64,000 bases of DNA from JAFLCM01 sp046154665 (GTDB taxonomy: Bacteria; Planctomycetota; Phycisphaerae; Phycisphaerales; UBA1924). The translations under genes and the position numbers were made by a program. The notes below the pieces were generated by a model. That model had not been told where the DNA came from. It did not search any database and was given only the letters and a program-made list of their open reading frames with translations. Shown here one piece after another: positions 52,736-62,289 of this stretch (positions are counted from its first letter, which is position 1; each line of letters starts with the position of its first letter). The stretch is taken from positions 1 through 64,000 of the forward strand of contig JBJXFG010000018.1 of assembly GCA_046154665.1 (NCBI GenBank), in the 5' to 3' direction.

Positions 52736-54460
52736 ATGACCACGCTCCAGCGCGTCCACTCGTTCGCTCGCCTCGTCGCCCTGACCGCGCTGGCCGGCAC
52801 AGCGGCGAGCGCCAACGCCGGCGCCAACGCGGCCCGCACCAACGCCGAGCCGATCGTCACCGACGCCGGGCTGGTCTATCCCGAAGGTGCCGCGATCCCG
52901 CGCTACCTCACCAACACCGAGCGTGAGTGGATCGCCCGCAACCCGCTGGGTCAGAACCCCGATCGCGCCGTCACCGCCCCGCCCGTCGGCCCCATCCAGT
53001 GCGTCGCCGAGTACGAGCCGATGGACGGCATCTTCCTCTCGTGGGCCGGCCCAGGCTCCTGGCTCACCATCGTCTGCCAGATGGCCGCCGGCATCACCAC
53101 CACCGGCAACGCCATCGCCTACGTCGGCGTCACCTCGGCCACCCTGGCCTCGGCCCAGGCCAACATCCAGGCCTTCGGCGCCAACATGAGCAAGGTCGTC
53201 TTCGTCGACGTCGTCCGCGATTCCATCTGGATCCGCGACTACGGCCCCCGCTACTGCTACGAGGGCAACGTCCGCGTCGTCACCGACCACGAATACAACC
53301 GCCCCCGCCCCAACGACAACCTCACCCCCGACGCCTTCGCCGCTTTCAAGGGCCACAAGCTCTACTCGATCGGCATCGGTGCCCAGCAGCTCGTCCACGG
53401 CGGCGGCAACTTCCACCTCGACGCAAACAACCGCGCCTGGGCCACCCAGCTCATCAACAACGAGAACCCCTTCTTCACGCAGGGCCAGATCACCGGCCTG
53501 TGGAACACCTACCAGGCCCTCAACGTCACCATCACCCAGCCCTTCCCCGCCTCCGTCGACGCCACCCAGCACATCGACATGTGGATGCAGATCCTCGGCG
53601 ACAACAAGGTCATGATCAGCGACTGGCCGCTCCAGCCCGGCTCAACCCAAGACCAGATCTGCGACTCGACCGCCGTCTCCATGGCCTCGCAGGGCTTCAC
53701 CGTCACCCGCGTGCCCGCCTTCAGCGTCAGCGGCGTCCACTACACCTTCACCAACGTGGTCATCTGCAACAACCTGCTCCTGCTCCCCACCTACACCAAC
53801 ACCACCGTCGTTAACAACAACGGCAACACCGACGCCCTCACCAGCTGGACCAGCGCCCTCGGTGCCGGCTACACCATCCAGCAGGTCCCCTGCCAGGCCA
53901 TCGTCACCGCCGCCGGCGTCATGCACTGCATCGCCATGCACGTCCCCAAGCACCTTGGCACCCCCGGAACCAACGGCGGCCTCGCTCCCACCGCCTACCT
54001 CCAGACCCTCCGCGGCGGGCAGGTCCTCAACCCCGGCTCCAACCAGTCCATCTCCTGGGTCTCCGACGACGACAACCTCGTCTCCTCCGTCTCCATCCAG
54101 CTCTCGCTCGATGGCGGCAACACCTGGCCCACCACCATCGCCTCGGGCCAGCCCCGCAACGGTTCGTTCAACTGGGTCGTCCCCAACCTCTGTGACACCC
54201 AGGCCCGCATCCGCGTCGTCGCCGTCGACGCCCAGGGCAACACCGGGGCCGACGCCAGCACCGCGAACATGACCCTCAACGCCCCCCTCCCCGGCGACAT
54301 CGACAGCGACAAGATCGTCAACATCAATGACCTCGTCATCCTCCTCGGGAACTTCGCCACCGGCGTGACGCCCAACACCAGCGGCGACTTCAACGGCGAC
54401 GGCCTCGTCAACGTCAACGACCTCACCTTCATCCTCGGCGTCTTCGGCACCGCCTGCTGA
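52736..54460 (+). CDS. Secreted agmatine/peptidyl-arginine deiminase family protein with GC-type dockerin
   Basis: A 574-residue exported enzyme. Signal peptide ~1-29. Residues ~88-415 are a PAD_porph/agmatine deiminase domain with the catalytic set visible: D168 in IWIRDYGP, H279 and D281 in QHIDMW, and C398 in MHCIAMHVP, plus HGGGNF (221-226). It would hydrolyse a guanidino group, on free agmatine or on protein arginine. A beta domain (~425-520) leads to a C-terminal pair of dockerin-like calcium repeats (GDIDSDKIVNINDLVILLGN and a second), ending FGTAC. Extracellular attachment is unusual for agmatine deiminases and recalls the secreted Porphyromonas enzyme. AAGGA lies 5 bases before the ATG. 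Confidence 0.87.
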   Translation: MTTLQRVHSFARLVALTALAGTAASANAGANAARTNAEPIVTDAGLVYPEGAAIPRYLTNTEREWIARNPLGQNPDRAVTAPPVGPIQCVAEYEPMDGIFLSWAGPGSWLTIVCQMAAGITTTGNAIAYVGVTSATLASAQANIQAFGANMSKVVFVDVVRDSIWIRDYGPRYCYEGNVRVVTDHEYNRPRPNDNLTPDAFAAFKGHKLYSIGIGAQQLVHGGGNFHLDANNRAWATQLINNENPFFTQGQITGLWNTYQALNVTITQPFPASVDATQHIDMWMQILGDNKVMISDWPLQPGSTQDQICDSTAVSMASQGFTVTRVPAFSVSGVHYTFTNVVICNNLLLLPTYTNTTVVNNNGNTDALTSWTSALGAGYTIQQVPCQAIVTAAGVMHCIAMHVPKHLGTPGTNGGLAPTAYLQTLRGGQVLNPGSNQSISWVSDDDNLVSSVSIQLSLDGGNTWPTTIASGQPRNGSFNWVVPNLCDTQARIRVVAVDAQGNTGADASTANMTLNAPLPGDIDSDKIVNINDLVILLGNFATGVTPNTSGDFNGDGLVNVNDLTFILGVFGTAC

Positions 54461-54746
54461 ACCGTGCCAAACGTCCGAAAACTACCGGACATCTCAAGAC
54501 TGAAAATGGCTCAAAAGAACCGGGACCCTTCGGAAAGGCAGACGCGAATCGGAGTGAATCTGGGTAACTCGCCTTCGGACCTTTGGAGCTTCAGTCCCCC
54601 CAGAGCCCCAAACGGAACGAACTCCGGAGAAACCCCCCCAAAAAATCCCCACCCCGACCTCGGGTGGTGCTGAAGACAGCCGATGAACCAGCGGGCCCGC
54701 GCGGCTCGAAACCGAACTCGGTTCGGTGTTTCTGTTCGGATTCCGC

Positions 54747-54774
54747 TTGCACCTGATGAATCTTGGTTGATAAT
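54747..54774 (+). promoter_or_regulatory. Sigma70-like promoter
   Basis: -35 TTGCAC (54747-54752), 16-bp spacer, -10 GATAAT (54769-54774). Confidence 0.55.
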
Positions 54775-54854
54775 AGGTGAACCCAGTGACCCTTCCGACC
54801 CAGCCTTCCAATCCGGTCTTTGAAGAAAACAGTTCTCTTTTGTGTGCGTGATCC

Positions 54855-54880
54855 CCGAACCGGGGCGTGACCCGGTTCGG
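54855..54880 (+). promoter_or_regulatory. Leader hairpin before the 1033-residue protein gene
   Basis: CCGAACCGGG (54855-54864), loop GCGTGA, CCCGGTTCGG (54871-54880), followed by a T/G-rich TGTTGTGTTGTGTG. Perfect 10-bp stem within the presumed leader; could be an attenuator or mRNA-stabilising element. Confidence 0.5.
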
Positions 54881-55007
54881 TGTTGTGTTGTGTGTGGACC
54901 CCGTTTCGATCCAATCCAAGCGCGACCTCGATGGCCGTGGATGGTCCCCGTCAGCAACTGTGCCGACGAGTCCCCCTACGGCAGAGGAAGTGAAAGGAGT
55001 GAGAGCA

Positions 55008-58000
55008 GTGGGAAAGTGTATGTGGATTTCGGCGATCGCCGGCGGCGTGCTGGCGATGACCAGCGTCTCAACCGCTGAGTCGAACATCGTCAATGACCAG
55101 GCCGGCAGCGTCACCGCGGCCGGGATCAAGATCGTCAAGGAGATTGGGCGGGCTTCGGCCGACCCCCGTCTCAAGCATCTCGGCGTCGCCAAGATGCCCC
55201 CCGCCCCCGATGACGGCTACGGCAACGCGGCCTTCCTCTCCGCCATCGGCCCCGTCGCCACCGACTCCGAACTCGGCGTCGATAGCACGGTCTCCGATCT
55301 GGTGACCTGCGGCGTGTGCACCGCCGGTGCCACCACCGCCCAGGAAACCGCCCTCCCCACCCTGTGGACGACCTGGGGCGATGCGTTCTTCAACACCGCT
55401 CCGGCCGTCGCCGGCAGGTGGCTGCAGGACCAGGGCTGCTTCATCATCACCGCCTGCGCGGGCAACATCAACCCCGCCAACCGCTTCGCCATGCCGGTGA
55501 GCTTCAACTACACGGCCAACCTGGTCCCTGCCGGTCGTGTGTGCGGTTTCATCAGCAACTTTGATGCCCCGAACGACGCCGCCAACGGCGCGGGCATCTC
55601 TCTGTTCGACGTCCCCGACGCCGGTGCCCCGACGCCGACCCGCCTGCCCACCAACCCGGTTGGCTGCGCGACGCTCGACGCCACCCCCCCGGCCCTCACC
55701 ACCAACCAGCGCGACCAGGACGCCCTCGAGTTCGTCGTTGGTCCCAACGGCATCGAGGACTTCCGTATCTTCGTCACCGCTGCTAACGAGTTCGACGCCA
55801 TCTTCTACGTCAACAAGAACTTCCCCGAGCCCGGCGATCACAACTCGTGCTGGACCGACCCGGCCGACACCAACACTCCGCCCCAGGAGCACGGCTGGAT
55901 CGGCAACTCCGCCGGCGGCCTCTCGGCCACCAACCCGAACACCCCCGCCGCCAGCAAGGGCCCCGAGGGCGCTCCCAACACCACCTGGGCCTGGCCCCGC
56001 AACGGGTCGATCTTCCTGCCCCAGGGCACCTACTTCGTCTTCGTTCGCCCGAAGACCTTCGCCAACCTCACCCCCCCCTCGGTCCCCCTGCCCCCCAACA
56101 CGCAGTACATGGTCCAGACCTCGGGCCGCAACGGCACCGGGACCCCCACCGGCGCCTGCTGCTTGATCGCCACCGGCGCCTGCCAGAACAACACCCTCTC
56201 GTTCAACTGCGAGAAGGTGGCCGGCGCTGGCGCTCTCAACGGCGTCTATCGCGGCGACGGCACCACCTGCGCGACCATCAACGCCGGCACCGTCCCCTGC
56301 AACATCGCCCCCTTCACCGCCAACGAAGGTGCCACCCGTGACGGCTGCACCCCGGCCAGCCAGGCCGGCGACCAGAACCAGGGTTGCGTCGGCACCGCTC
56401 CCCCATTCACCCTCTTCGCCGACGCGCTTTCCTCTGGCCAGATCATCCAGGGCTTCAGCGGCGCCGGTCTGGGCACCAACTTCAACACCTTCACGGTGGA
56501 TGATGACTGGTACACCTTCGAGACCGTCGCTCAGCAGAACGTCAAGTTCACGCTGGACGCCGAGTTCCCCGCCCAGTTCCAGATCTTCTTCGCCGATGCC
56601 GCGTCGCTCGACCCCTGCGCCGAAGGCGTGGGCTACGGCTTCGCGCTCACCGACGCCACCCGTGACACCGTCCTCGAGGCCTGCGTGCCCGCTGGCACCC
56701 TGGTCCTCACCCGCGTGACCCCCACCAGCGTTCCCTACAACTGCGGCAGCCCCTCGGGCCCGACCTACACCCTCGAGCTCACCACCGGCGCTTGCAATAG
56801 CGTCGCGTGCTGCACCCTCGCGGGCGTCTGCAACAACTCCATCGGCCCCGCCTGCTTCGCCGCCGGCGGCATCTCGCTCGGTGAAGGCACCCTGTGCGCC
56901 ACCTCGACCTGCTGCTCGGGCACCCTGACCTGCACTGGCTCGACCACCACCGAGAACGCCCTGCCCCGCACCGCCGGCACCGCGACCACGGACGCCTGCG
57001 TGAACGCGTCGACCATCGACACCGCCGACAACTTCAACGGCGGCTGCCAGGACGGCAACACCCTTAACCCCTTCTCCGTCATGAACCCCGGCCAGAAGGT
57101 CTGCTCCACCACCTCGGGCTTCGCCCTCCGCGGCGACACCGACTGGTACCAGCTCACCGTCCCCGCCGGTGTTGACTCCTACGCCGGCGTCGCCATCCGT
57201 TCGCAGGTGGCCATCTCGGCCAGCCTCTTCACCCGCCCCACCGGCGTCATCTGCCCGCCCACCGCGGCTGAGCTCGGCGACCGCGCCGTCGCTTCCGCCG
57301 CCGTCACCCCCTGCGACACCGACCTGGTGATCCTGGGTGACTGCCTCACTCAGGGCAGCGTCCTCTACGTCAGCGTCGACCTCGGCCTCCTCGAGTACGA
57401 CGTCCCCTGCACCGGCGGCACCACCCCCGCCGCGCAGTACTACATCGAATACATCACCGGCCCCTGCACCGGCTCGGCCGTCACCTGCTCCGGCACCAAC
57501 GAGAACGAGACCCTCTGCCAGTTCTCGGCCGTCAACCCGGGCTGCAACGCCGACACCCCCGTGTTCAGCGCCATCGCCTGCAACCAGACCGTCTGCGGCA
57601 CCGGCGACCTCATCGGCGGCATCCGTGACCTCGACTGGTACCAGATCGCCCACCCCGGTGGCAACCTCCAGATCGCCTTCACCTCGGCCTTCTACGGCCA
57701 GGTCTCGGTCCTCCGCCCCGGCAACCAGGGCCCCGCCGGCTGCGACAACCTCACCGTGGTTGACGGCCGCACCTTCGTCCGTCCCAACATCGCCGCCAAC
57801 TTCACCGTCAACGCCCTCGCCGCCGGTACCTACTGGCTCGTGGTCGGCCCCGACTTCGACGGCACCAAGCGCGTCTGCTGCGCGGCTTCTTCCAACTACA
57901 GCCTCCGCCCCGTCTGCACGCCCCCCAGCTGCAAGGGTGATCTCACCAACGACGGCCTGCGGAACACCGCTGACCTGACCGCGTTCCTCGGCGTCTTCGG

Positions 58001-58109
58001 TGGCACCTCGCCCCCAGCCCCCAGCAACGCCGACTTCAACAACGACGGCTTCGTCAACACCATCGACCTCACCGGCTTCCTCGGCGTGTTCGGCGTCCCC
58101 TGCCCATAA
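55008..58109 (+). CDS. Large secreted cysteine-rich protein with GC-type dockerin
   Basis: A 1033-residue exported protein of unknown function. The signal peptide is at the N-terminus (GKCMWISAIAGGVLAMTSVSTAES). The body holds several beta domains rich in Thr, Asn and Gly, and at least two copies of a cysteine-rich motif (GACCLIATGACQNN ... CEKVAGAG ... GDGTTC and ACCTLAGVCNN ... CFAAGGISLGEGTLC), common in planctomycete surface proteins. DWYxxxVPxG-type segments (DTDWYQLTVPAGV, DLDWYQIAHPGG) resemble pre-peptidase C-terminal domains. It ends with two dockerin-like repeats and FGVPCP. Start is the GTG at 55008 with GAAAGGAG eight bases upstream. It is followed by a strong terminator, so it is a single-gene unit with a long leader. 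Confidence 0.83.
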   Translation: MGKCMWISAIAGGVLAMTSVSTAESNIVNDQAGSVTAAGIKIVKEIGRASADPRLKHLGVAKMPPAPDDGYGNAAFLSAIGPVATDSELGVDSTVSDLVTCGVCTAGATTAQETALPTLWTTWGDAFFNTAPAVAGRWLQDQGCFIITACAGNINPANRFAMPVSFNYTANLVPAGRVCGFISNFDAPNDAANGAGISLFDVPDAGAPTPTRLPTNPVGCATLDATPPALTTNQRDQDALEFVVGPNGIEDFRIFVTAANEFDAIFYVNKNFPEPGDHNSCWTDPADTNTPPQEHGWIGNSAGGLSATNPNTPAASKGPEGAPNTTWAWPRNGSIFLPQGTYFVFVRPKTFANLTPPSVPLPPNTQYMVQTSGRNGTGTPTGACCLIATGACQNNTLSFNCEKVAGAGALNGVYRGDGTTCATINAGTVPCNIAPFTANEGATRDGCTPASQAGDQNQGCVGTAPPFTLFADALSSGQIIQGFSGAGLGTNFNTFTVDDDWYTFETVAQQNVKFTLDAEFPAQFQIFFADAASLDPCAEGVGYGFALTDATRDTVLEACVPAGTLVLTRVTPTSVPYNCGSPSGPTYTLELTTGACNSVACCTLAGVCNNSIGPACFAAGGISLGEGTLCATSTCCSGTLTCTGSTTTENALPRTAGTATTDACVNASTIDTADNFNGGCQDGNTLNPFSVMNPGQKVCSTTSGFALRGDTDWYQLTVPAGVDSYAGVAIRSQVAISASLFTRPTGVICPPTAAELGDRAVASAAVTPCDTDLVILGDCLTQGSVLYVSVDLGLLEYDVPCTGGTTPAAQYYIEYITGPCTGSAVTCSGTNENETLCQFSAVNPGCNADTPVFSAIACNQTVCGTGDLIGGIRDLDWYQIAHPGGNLQIAFTSAFYGQVSVLRPGNQGPAGCDNLTVVDGRTFVRPNIAANFTVNALAAGTYWLVVGPDFDGTKRVCCAASSNYSLRPVCTPPSCKGDLTNDGLRNTADLTAFLGVFGGTSPPAPSNADFNNDGFVNTIDLTGFLGVFGVPCP

Positions 58110-58169
58110 GGCAAACGCCCGCACCCGCGGAAACCCAACTCACCTGAGTTGAAATCTCGATGACCCCAC

Positions 58170-58204
58170 GGCGGGGAGCCCCACGGCTCCCCGCCTTTCT
58201 TTTT
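58170..58204 (+). terminator. Strong Rho-independent terminator
   Basis: GGCGGGGAGCC (58170-58180), loop CCAC, GGCTCCCCGCC (58185-58195), then TTTCTTTTT. Perfect 11-bp GC stem with T run. Confidence 0.95.
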
Positions 58205-58385
58205 GCCCCGGTGCGACGCCCCGCGCTTCCCACCCCTGCGTCGATGACACGCTCCGCGACTCGCGATCCCGCCGCCGGGCCGACGCCGGCGAAAACTTCC
58301 GCCGCACACTCCCGAGATTGGCCCGCTGTTTGGCACCGAATGGTTCTTGCAATCCGCCGACGCGCCGGGTTACAACTGGGGGGTG

Positions 58386-59264
58386 ATGGTGCTCGCCGGG
58401 ACTTGGCTTGCAGGAGCGTGCCCGCTGGAACTTCGCGCCGAACAACCCGCTCGCACCCGCGGCGTCGTCCGCCCGCGCCGGCTTCGGCGTGCCGGCTTCA
58501 CGCTGGTCGAGACGATCGTGACGATCGCGATCATCGCGCTGTTGCTCACGCTGCTGCTGCCGGCGCTCGGGGCGGCACAAGGCTCGGCGCGTCGGCACGC
58601 GTGCCTGATGAACCTGCGCCGAATCGCCACCGACTTCGCGCTGTTCGCCGATGCGAACGCCGGCACGCCGAGGGGGGATGACGACCGCAACCTGCCGCGT
58701 GGGCAGTTCTATCTCTCGACGTTCATCGAGAGCGAGTTCGGCATCTCCGAGTTCTGGAACGGATCGGGGGGCGGCGCAGGGGGCGGCTCGGGGGGTGGAG
58801 CAGGATCCTGGGCACCGCTGCCGCAAGACCACATCCTGCGTTGCCCCGAGGTGAAGGGCCAGGTGCTGCTGTCGAACGGCCCGTGTACCGGCGGTCCTGG
58901 CGGCGGGATCTCGCCGCCGTCGCGGGTTTCGTACGGGTTCAATCTGCGTTTGCACAAGCGCCCGCCCGCGCCGGGCAAGCCGTCGATCGGGTTCCTCCGG
59001 CTGCGTGAGTCGATCCTCTCGAACCCCGGCGTGCCGCTGGTGTGGGACACCGACGCGGCCGCGGCGAACGCCAAGGGCGTGAGCGATACGTCGTTCTCGG
59101 CGCCGTCACTCGGCGCCGGCGGGGCGTACGCGAGCGATCGCTATTGGAACCCCTCGCTGCGCCACGGCGGTCGGAACAACATCGTGCTGATGGACGGGAG
59201 CGCGCGGGCGACGGACGACCCACTGTCGCTGCCGGGGGTGCGCTGGGATTTCGTGCCGCGATGA
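58386..59264 (+). CDS. Prepilin-type protein (type II secretion/DUF1559-like pseudopilin)
   Basis: A 292-residue pseudopilin. The class III signal is RRAG^FTLVETIVTIAIIALLLTLLLPALGAAQG, with cleavage after Gly, methylated Phe at +1 and Glu at +5. The leader before the cleavage site is long (~36 residues). The mature protein has the layout of planctomycete DUF1559-like proteins: conserved helix, CLMNLRRIATDFALFADAN, a Gly-rich insertion (GSGGGAGGGSGGGAG) and a C-terminal RHGGRNNIVLMDGSARA. This last motif is typical of the group. The stop overlaps the start of a histidine kinase gene (ATGA), so pseudopilin and kinase are translationally coupled. Start at ATG 58386 (a TTG at 58347 is possible). 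Confidence 0.83.
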   Translation: MVLAGTWLAGACPLELRAEQPARTRGVVRPRRLRRAGFTLVETIVTIAIIALLLTLLLPALGAAQGSARRHACLMNLRRIATDFALFADANAGTPRGDDDRNLPRGQFYLSTFIESEFGISEFWNGSGGGAGGGSGGGAGSWAPLPQDHILRCPEVKGQVLLSNGPCTGGPGGGISPPSRVSYGFNLRLHKRPPAPGKPSIGFLRLRESILSNPGVPLVWDTDAAAANAKGVSDTSFSAPSLGAGGAYASDRYWNPSLRHGGRNNIVLMDGSARATDDPLSLPGVRWDFVPR

Positions 59265-60682
59265 CGCTGCGCACCAAGTTCGCCGTGCTGCTGGGTCTGC
59301 TGGGCGCGACCGTGGCGACCAGCCTGGGGCTGTCGTGGTGGGGTGTGCGGTTGATGGCGGGCCACGCCGAGGCGTCGTTCGCGGGCTCGGCGGGGTTGTT
59401 CGAGTCGCTGCGGGCTCTTGGTGCGTCGGCGTCCGAAGCCGCGGCGAATGAGCAGACGCTGCGCGAGCGGCTGCTGGCGGTCGAAGGCGTGGCGCGGGTT
59501 GACCAACGCCTGGGCCTGCGCGGCCGCGCGGAACTCTCGTCGGCGGTCGAGAGCGTCATCGCGGCGGCGGACGCCCCGGCGCGCGAGGCGGCCTCGTCGC
59601 GGCTGGCGCGCCTGTGCGGCATGCTGCAGTCGCGCCTGATGGAGGACGCCGAACTCGCGTCGTCGGCGTCGAGCGAGATCGCCGCGAAAGTCGCGTGGCT
59701 GCTCGGGCTTTCGCTGGGCGCTTCGACGCTCACGGCGTTCCTTGGGTGGACGCTGCTCCGCCGCTGGGTCGAGCGGCCCGTCGCCGATCTCCGTCGCGCG
59801 GCGGAGCGCATCGGCGCGGGTGACTTCGACCATCGCGTACCAGTCGAAGCGCACGCCGGCCGTGGCGACGAGCTGCACGCGCTGGGGCGCGAGGTCAATC
59901 ACATGGCGTCGACCATCGGGCGGATGCAGGACGACCGCGTGGCGACCGAGCGCCTCGCCGCCGTGGGGCAGACGGTGCGCCGCATCACGCACAATCTCCG
60001 GAACCCGCTGGCGGGCATCCGCGCGGTGGCGGAGCTGACGCGAGACGACCTTCCCCCTGGCAGCGACGCGCGCGAGGGGCAGGAGCGGATCATCGCCTCG
60101 GTCGACCGCTTCGAGGCATGGCTGACGGAGCTGCTCGATGAAACCTCGCCGATCGCGGTCGCGCCGCGGGCCGCTTCGGCGCGTGCGCTGCTGCGCGCCG
60201 TCGCCGACGCACACCAGCCGATGGCCCGCGGCAAGGGCGTGACGCTCACCGTGGACGACGCCGCCGCGCCGCCCGATCCGCCCCAAGAGAGCGCCGCGCG
60301 ATTCGACCCGCGGCACCTGGAGCACGCGCTGGTCGCGCTGGTGACCAACGCGCTCGAGGCCACGCCCGCGAACGCCGGCGGTCAGGTCACCATCCGAGCC
60401 CAACGCACGCCCGAGAACCACTGGACGATCCACGTCGACGACACCGGCCCGGGATTGCCAGATGAGTTGCTTCGCCGAGCGTTCGTGTCACACTTCACCT
60501 CGAAGCCCGGCGGACATGGCATCGGGCTTGCAGTGGCTTCCCATGTGGTCCGCGCCCACGGCGGAACCCTCACCGCCTCCAACCGCGAAAAGTCCTCCGA
60601 GCGAGCGGACCCCGGCGGCGCTCGGTTCGTGCTCTGTTTGCCTCTGAAGCCGCCGTTGGTGGCACAGGCGTCCCGCCCGTGA
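59261..60682 (+). CDS. Membrane sensor histidine kinase
   Basis: A 473-residue kinase. A first transmembrane helix (FAVLLGLLGATVATSLGLSWWG, ~7-28), an extracytoplasmic helical sensor (~30-140), a second helix (AAKVAWLLGLSLGASTLTAFLGWTLL), then HAMP (RRWVERPVADLRRAAERIGAGDFDHRVPV). The phospho-acceptor is H244 in ITHNLRNPLAGIRAVAEL; the ATPase has N box VTNALEATP, G1 DDTGPGLP, and G2 GGHGIGLAVA. The last residues (VAQASRP) and the stop codon are encoded by a palindrome arm. The partner is the sigma54-type regulator 67 bases downstream. Class resembles NtrB/ZraS/PilS kinases. Confidence 0.92.
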   Translation: MTLRTKFAVLLGLLGATVATSLGLSWWGVRLMAGHAEASFAGSAGLFESLRALGASASEAAANEQTLRERLLAVEGVARVDQRLGLRGRAELSSAVESVIAAADAPAREAASSRLARLCGMLQSRLMEDAELASSASSEIAAKVAWLLGLSLGASTLTAFLGWTLLRRWVERPVADLRRAAERIGAGDFDHRVPVEAHAGRGDELHALGREVNHMASTIGRMQDDRVATERLAAVGQTVRRITHNLRNPLAGIRAVAELTRDDLPPGSDAREGQERIIASVDRFEAWLTELLDETSPIAVAPRAASARALLRAVADAHQPMARGKGVTLTVDDAAAPPDPPQESAARFDPRHLEHALVALVTNALEATPANAGGQVTIRAQRTPENHWTIHVDDTGPGLPDELLRRAFVSHFTSKPGGHGIGLAVASHVVRAHGGTLTASNREKSSERADPGGARFVLCLPLKPPLVAQASRP

Positions 60683-60727
60683 TGAAATGCCGAGAAAAAC
60701 AGACACAGGCGGGACGTCTGTGCCACC
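60658..60727. repeat. Palindrome overlapping the end of the kinase gene
   Basis: Arms 60658-60681 (GGTGGCACAGGCGTCCCGCC, then CGTG) and 60704-60727 (CACAGGCGGGACGTCTGTGC, then CACC) pair over 24 bp with two mismatches. The kinase stop codon lies at the inner edge of the left arm. GTGGCAC at its end recalls the family A termini. Confidence 0.8.
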
Positions 60728-60749
60728 GCCACCCTGAACGATTCAACGC

Positions 60750-62276
<1,527 letters not shown>

Positions 62277-62289
62277 ACATCCTCTCTCT

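Larger units (their letters stand above)
54461..55007. other. 547-bp region: promoter and long leader of the next gene
   Basis: No coding region supported, although weak frames exist. It has lower GC than its surroundings. The promoter at 54747-54774 would give a leader of about 225 nt that contains a perfect 10-bp hairpin at 54855-54880 (CCGAACCGGG, GCGTGA, CCCGGTTCGG). Confidence 0.5.

Noticed and set aside
55068..58124. 1018-codon open frame antisense to the large surface protein
   Set aside because: Val/Gly/Ala/Asp-rich shadow frame with no recognisable motif; the plus-strand gene has a signal peptide, RBS and dockerin tail.
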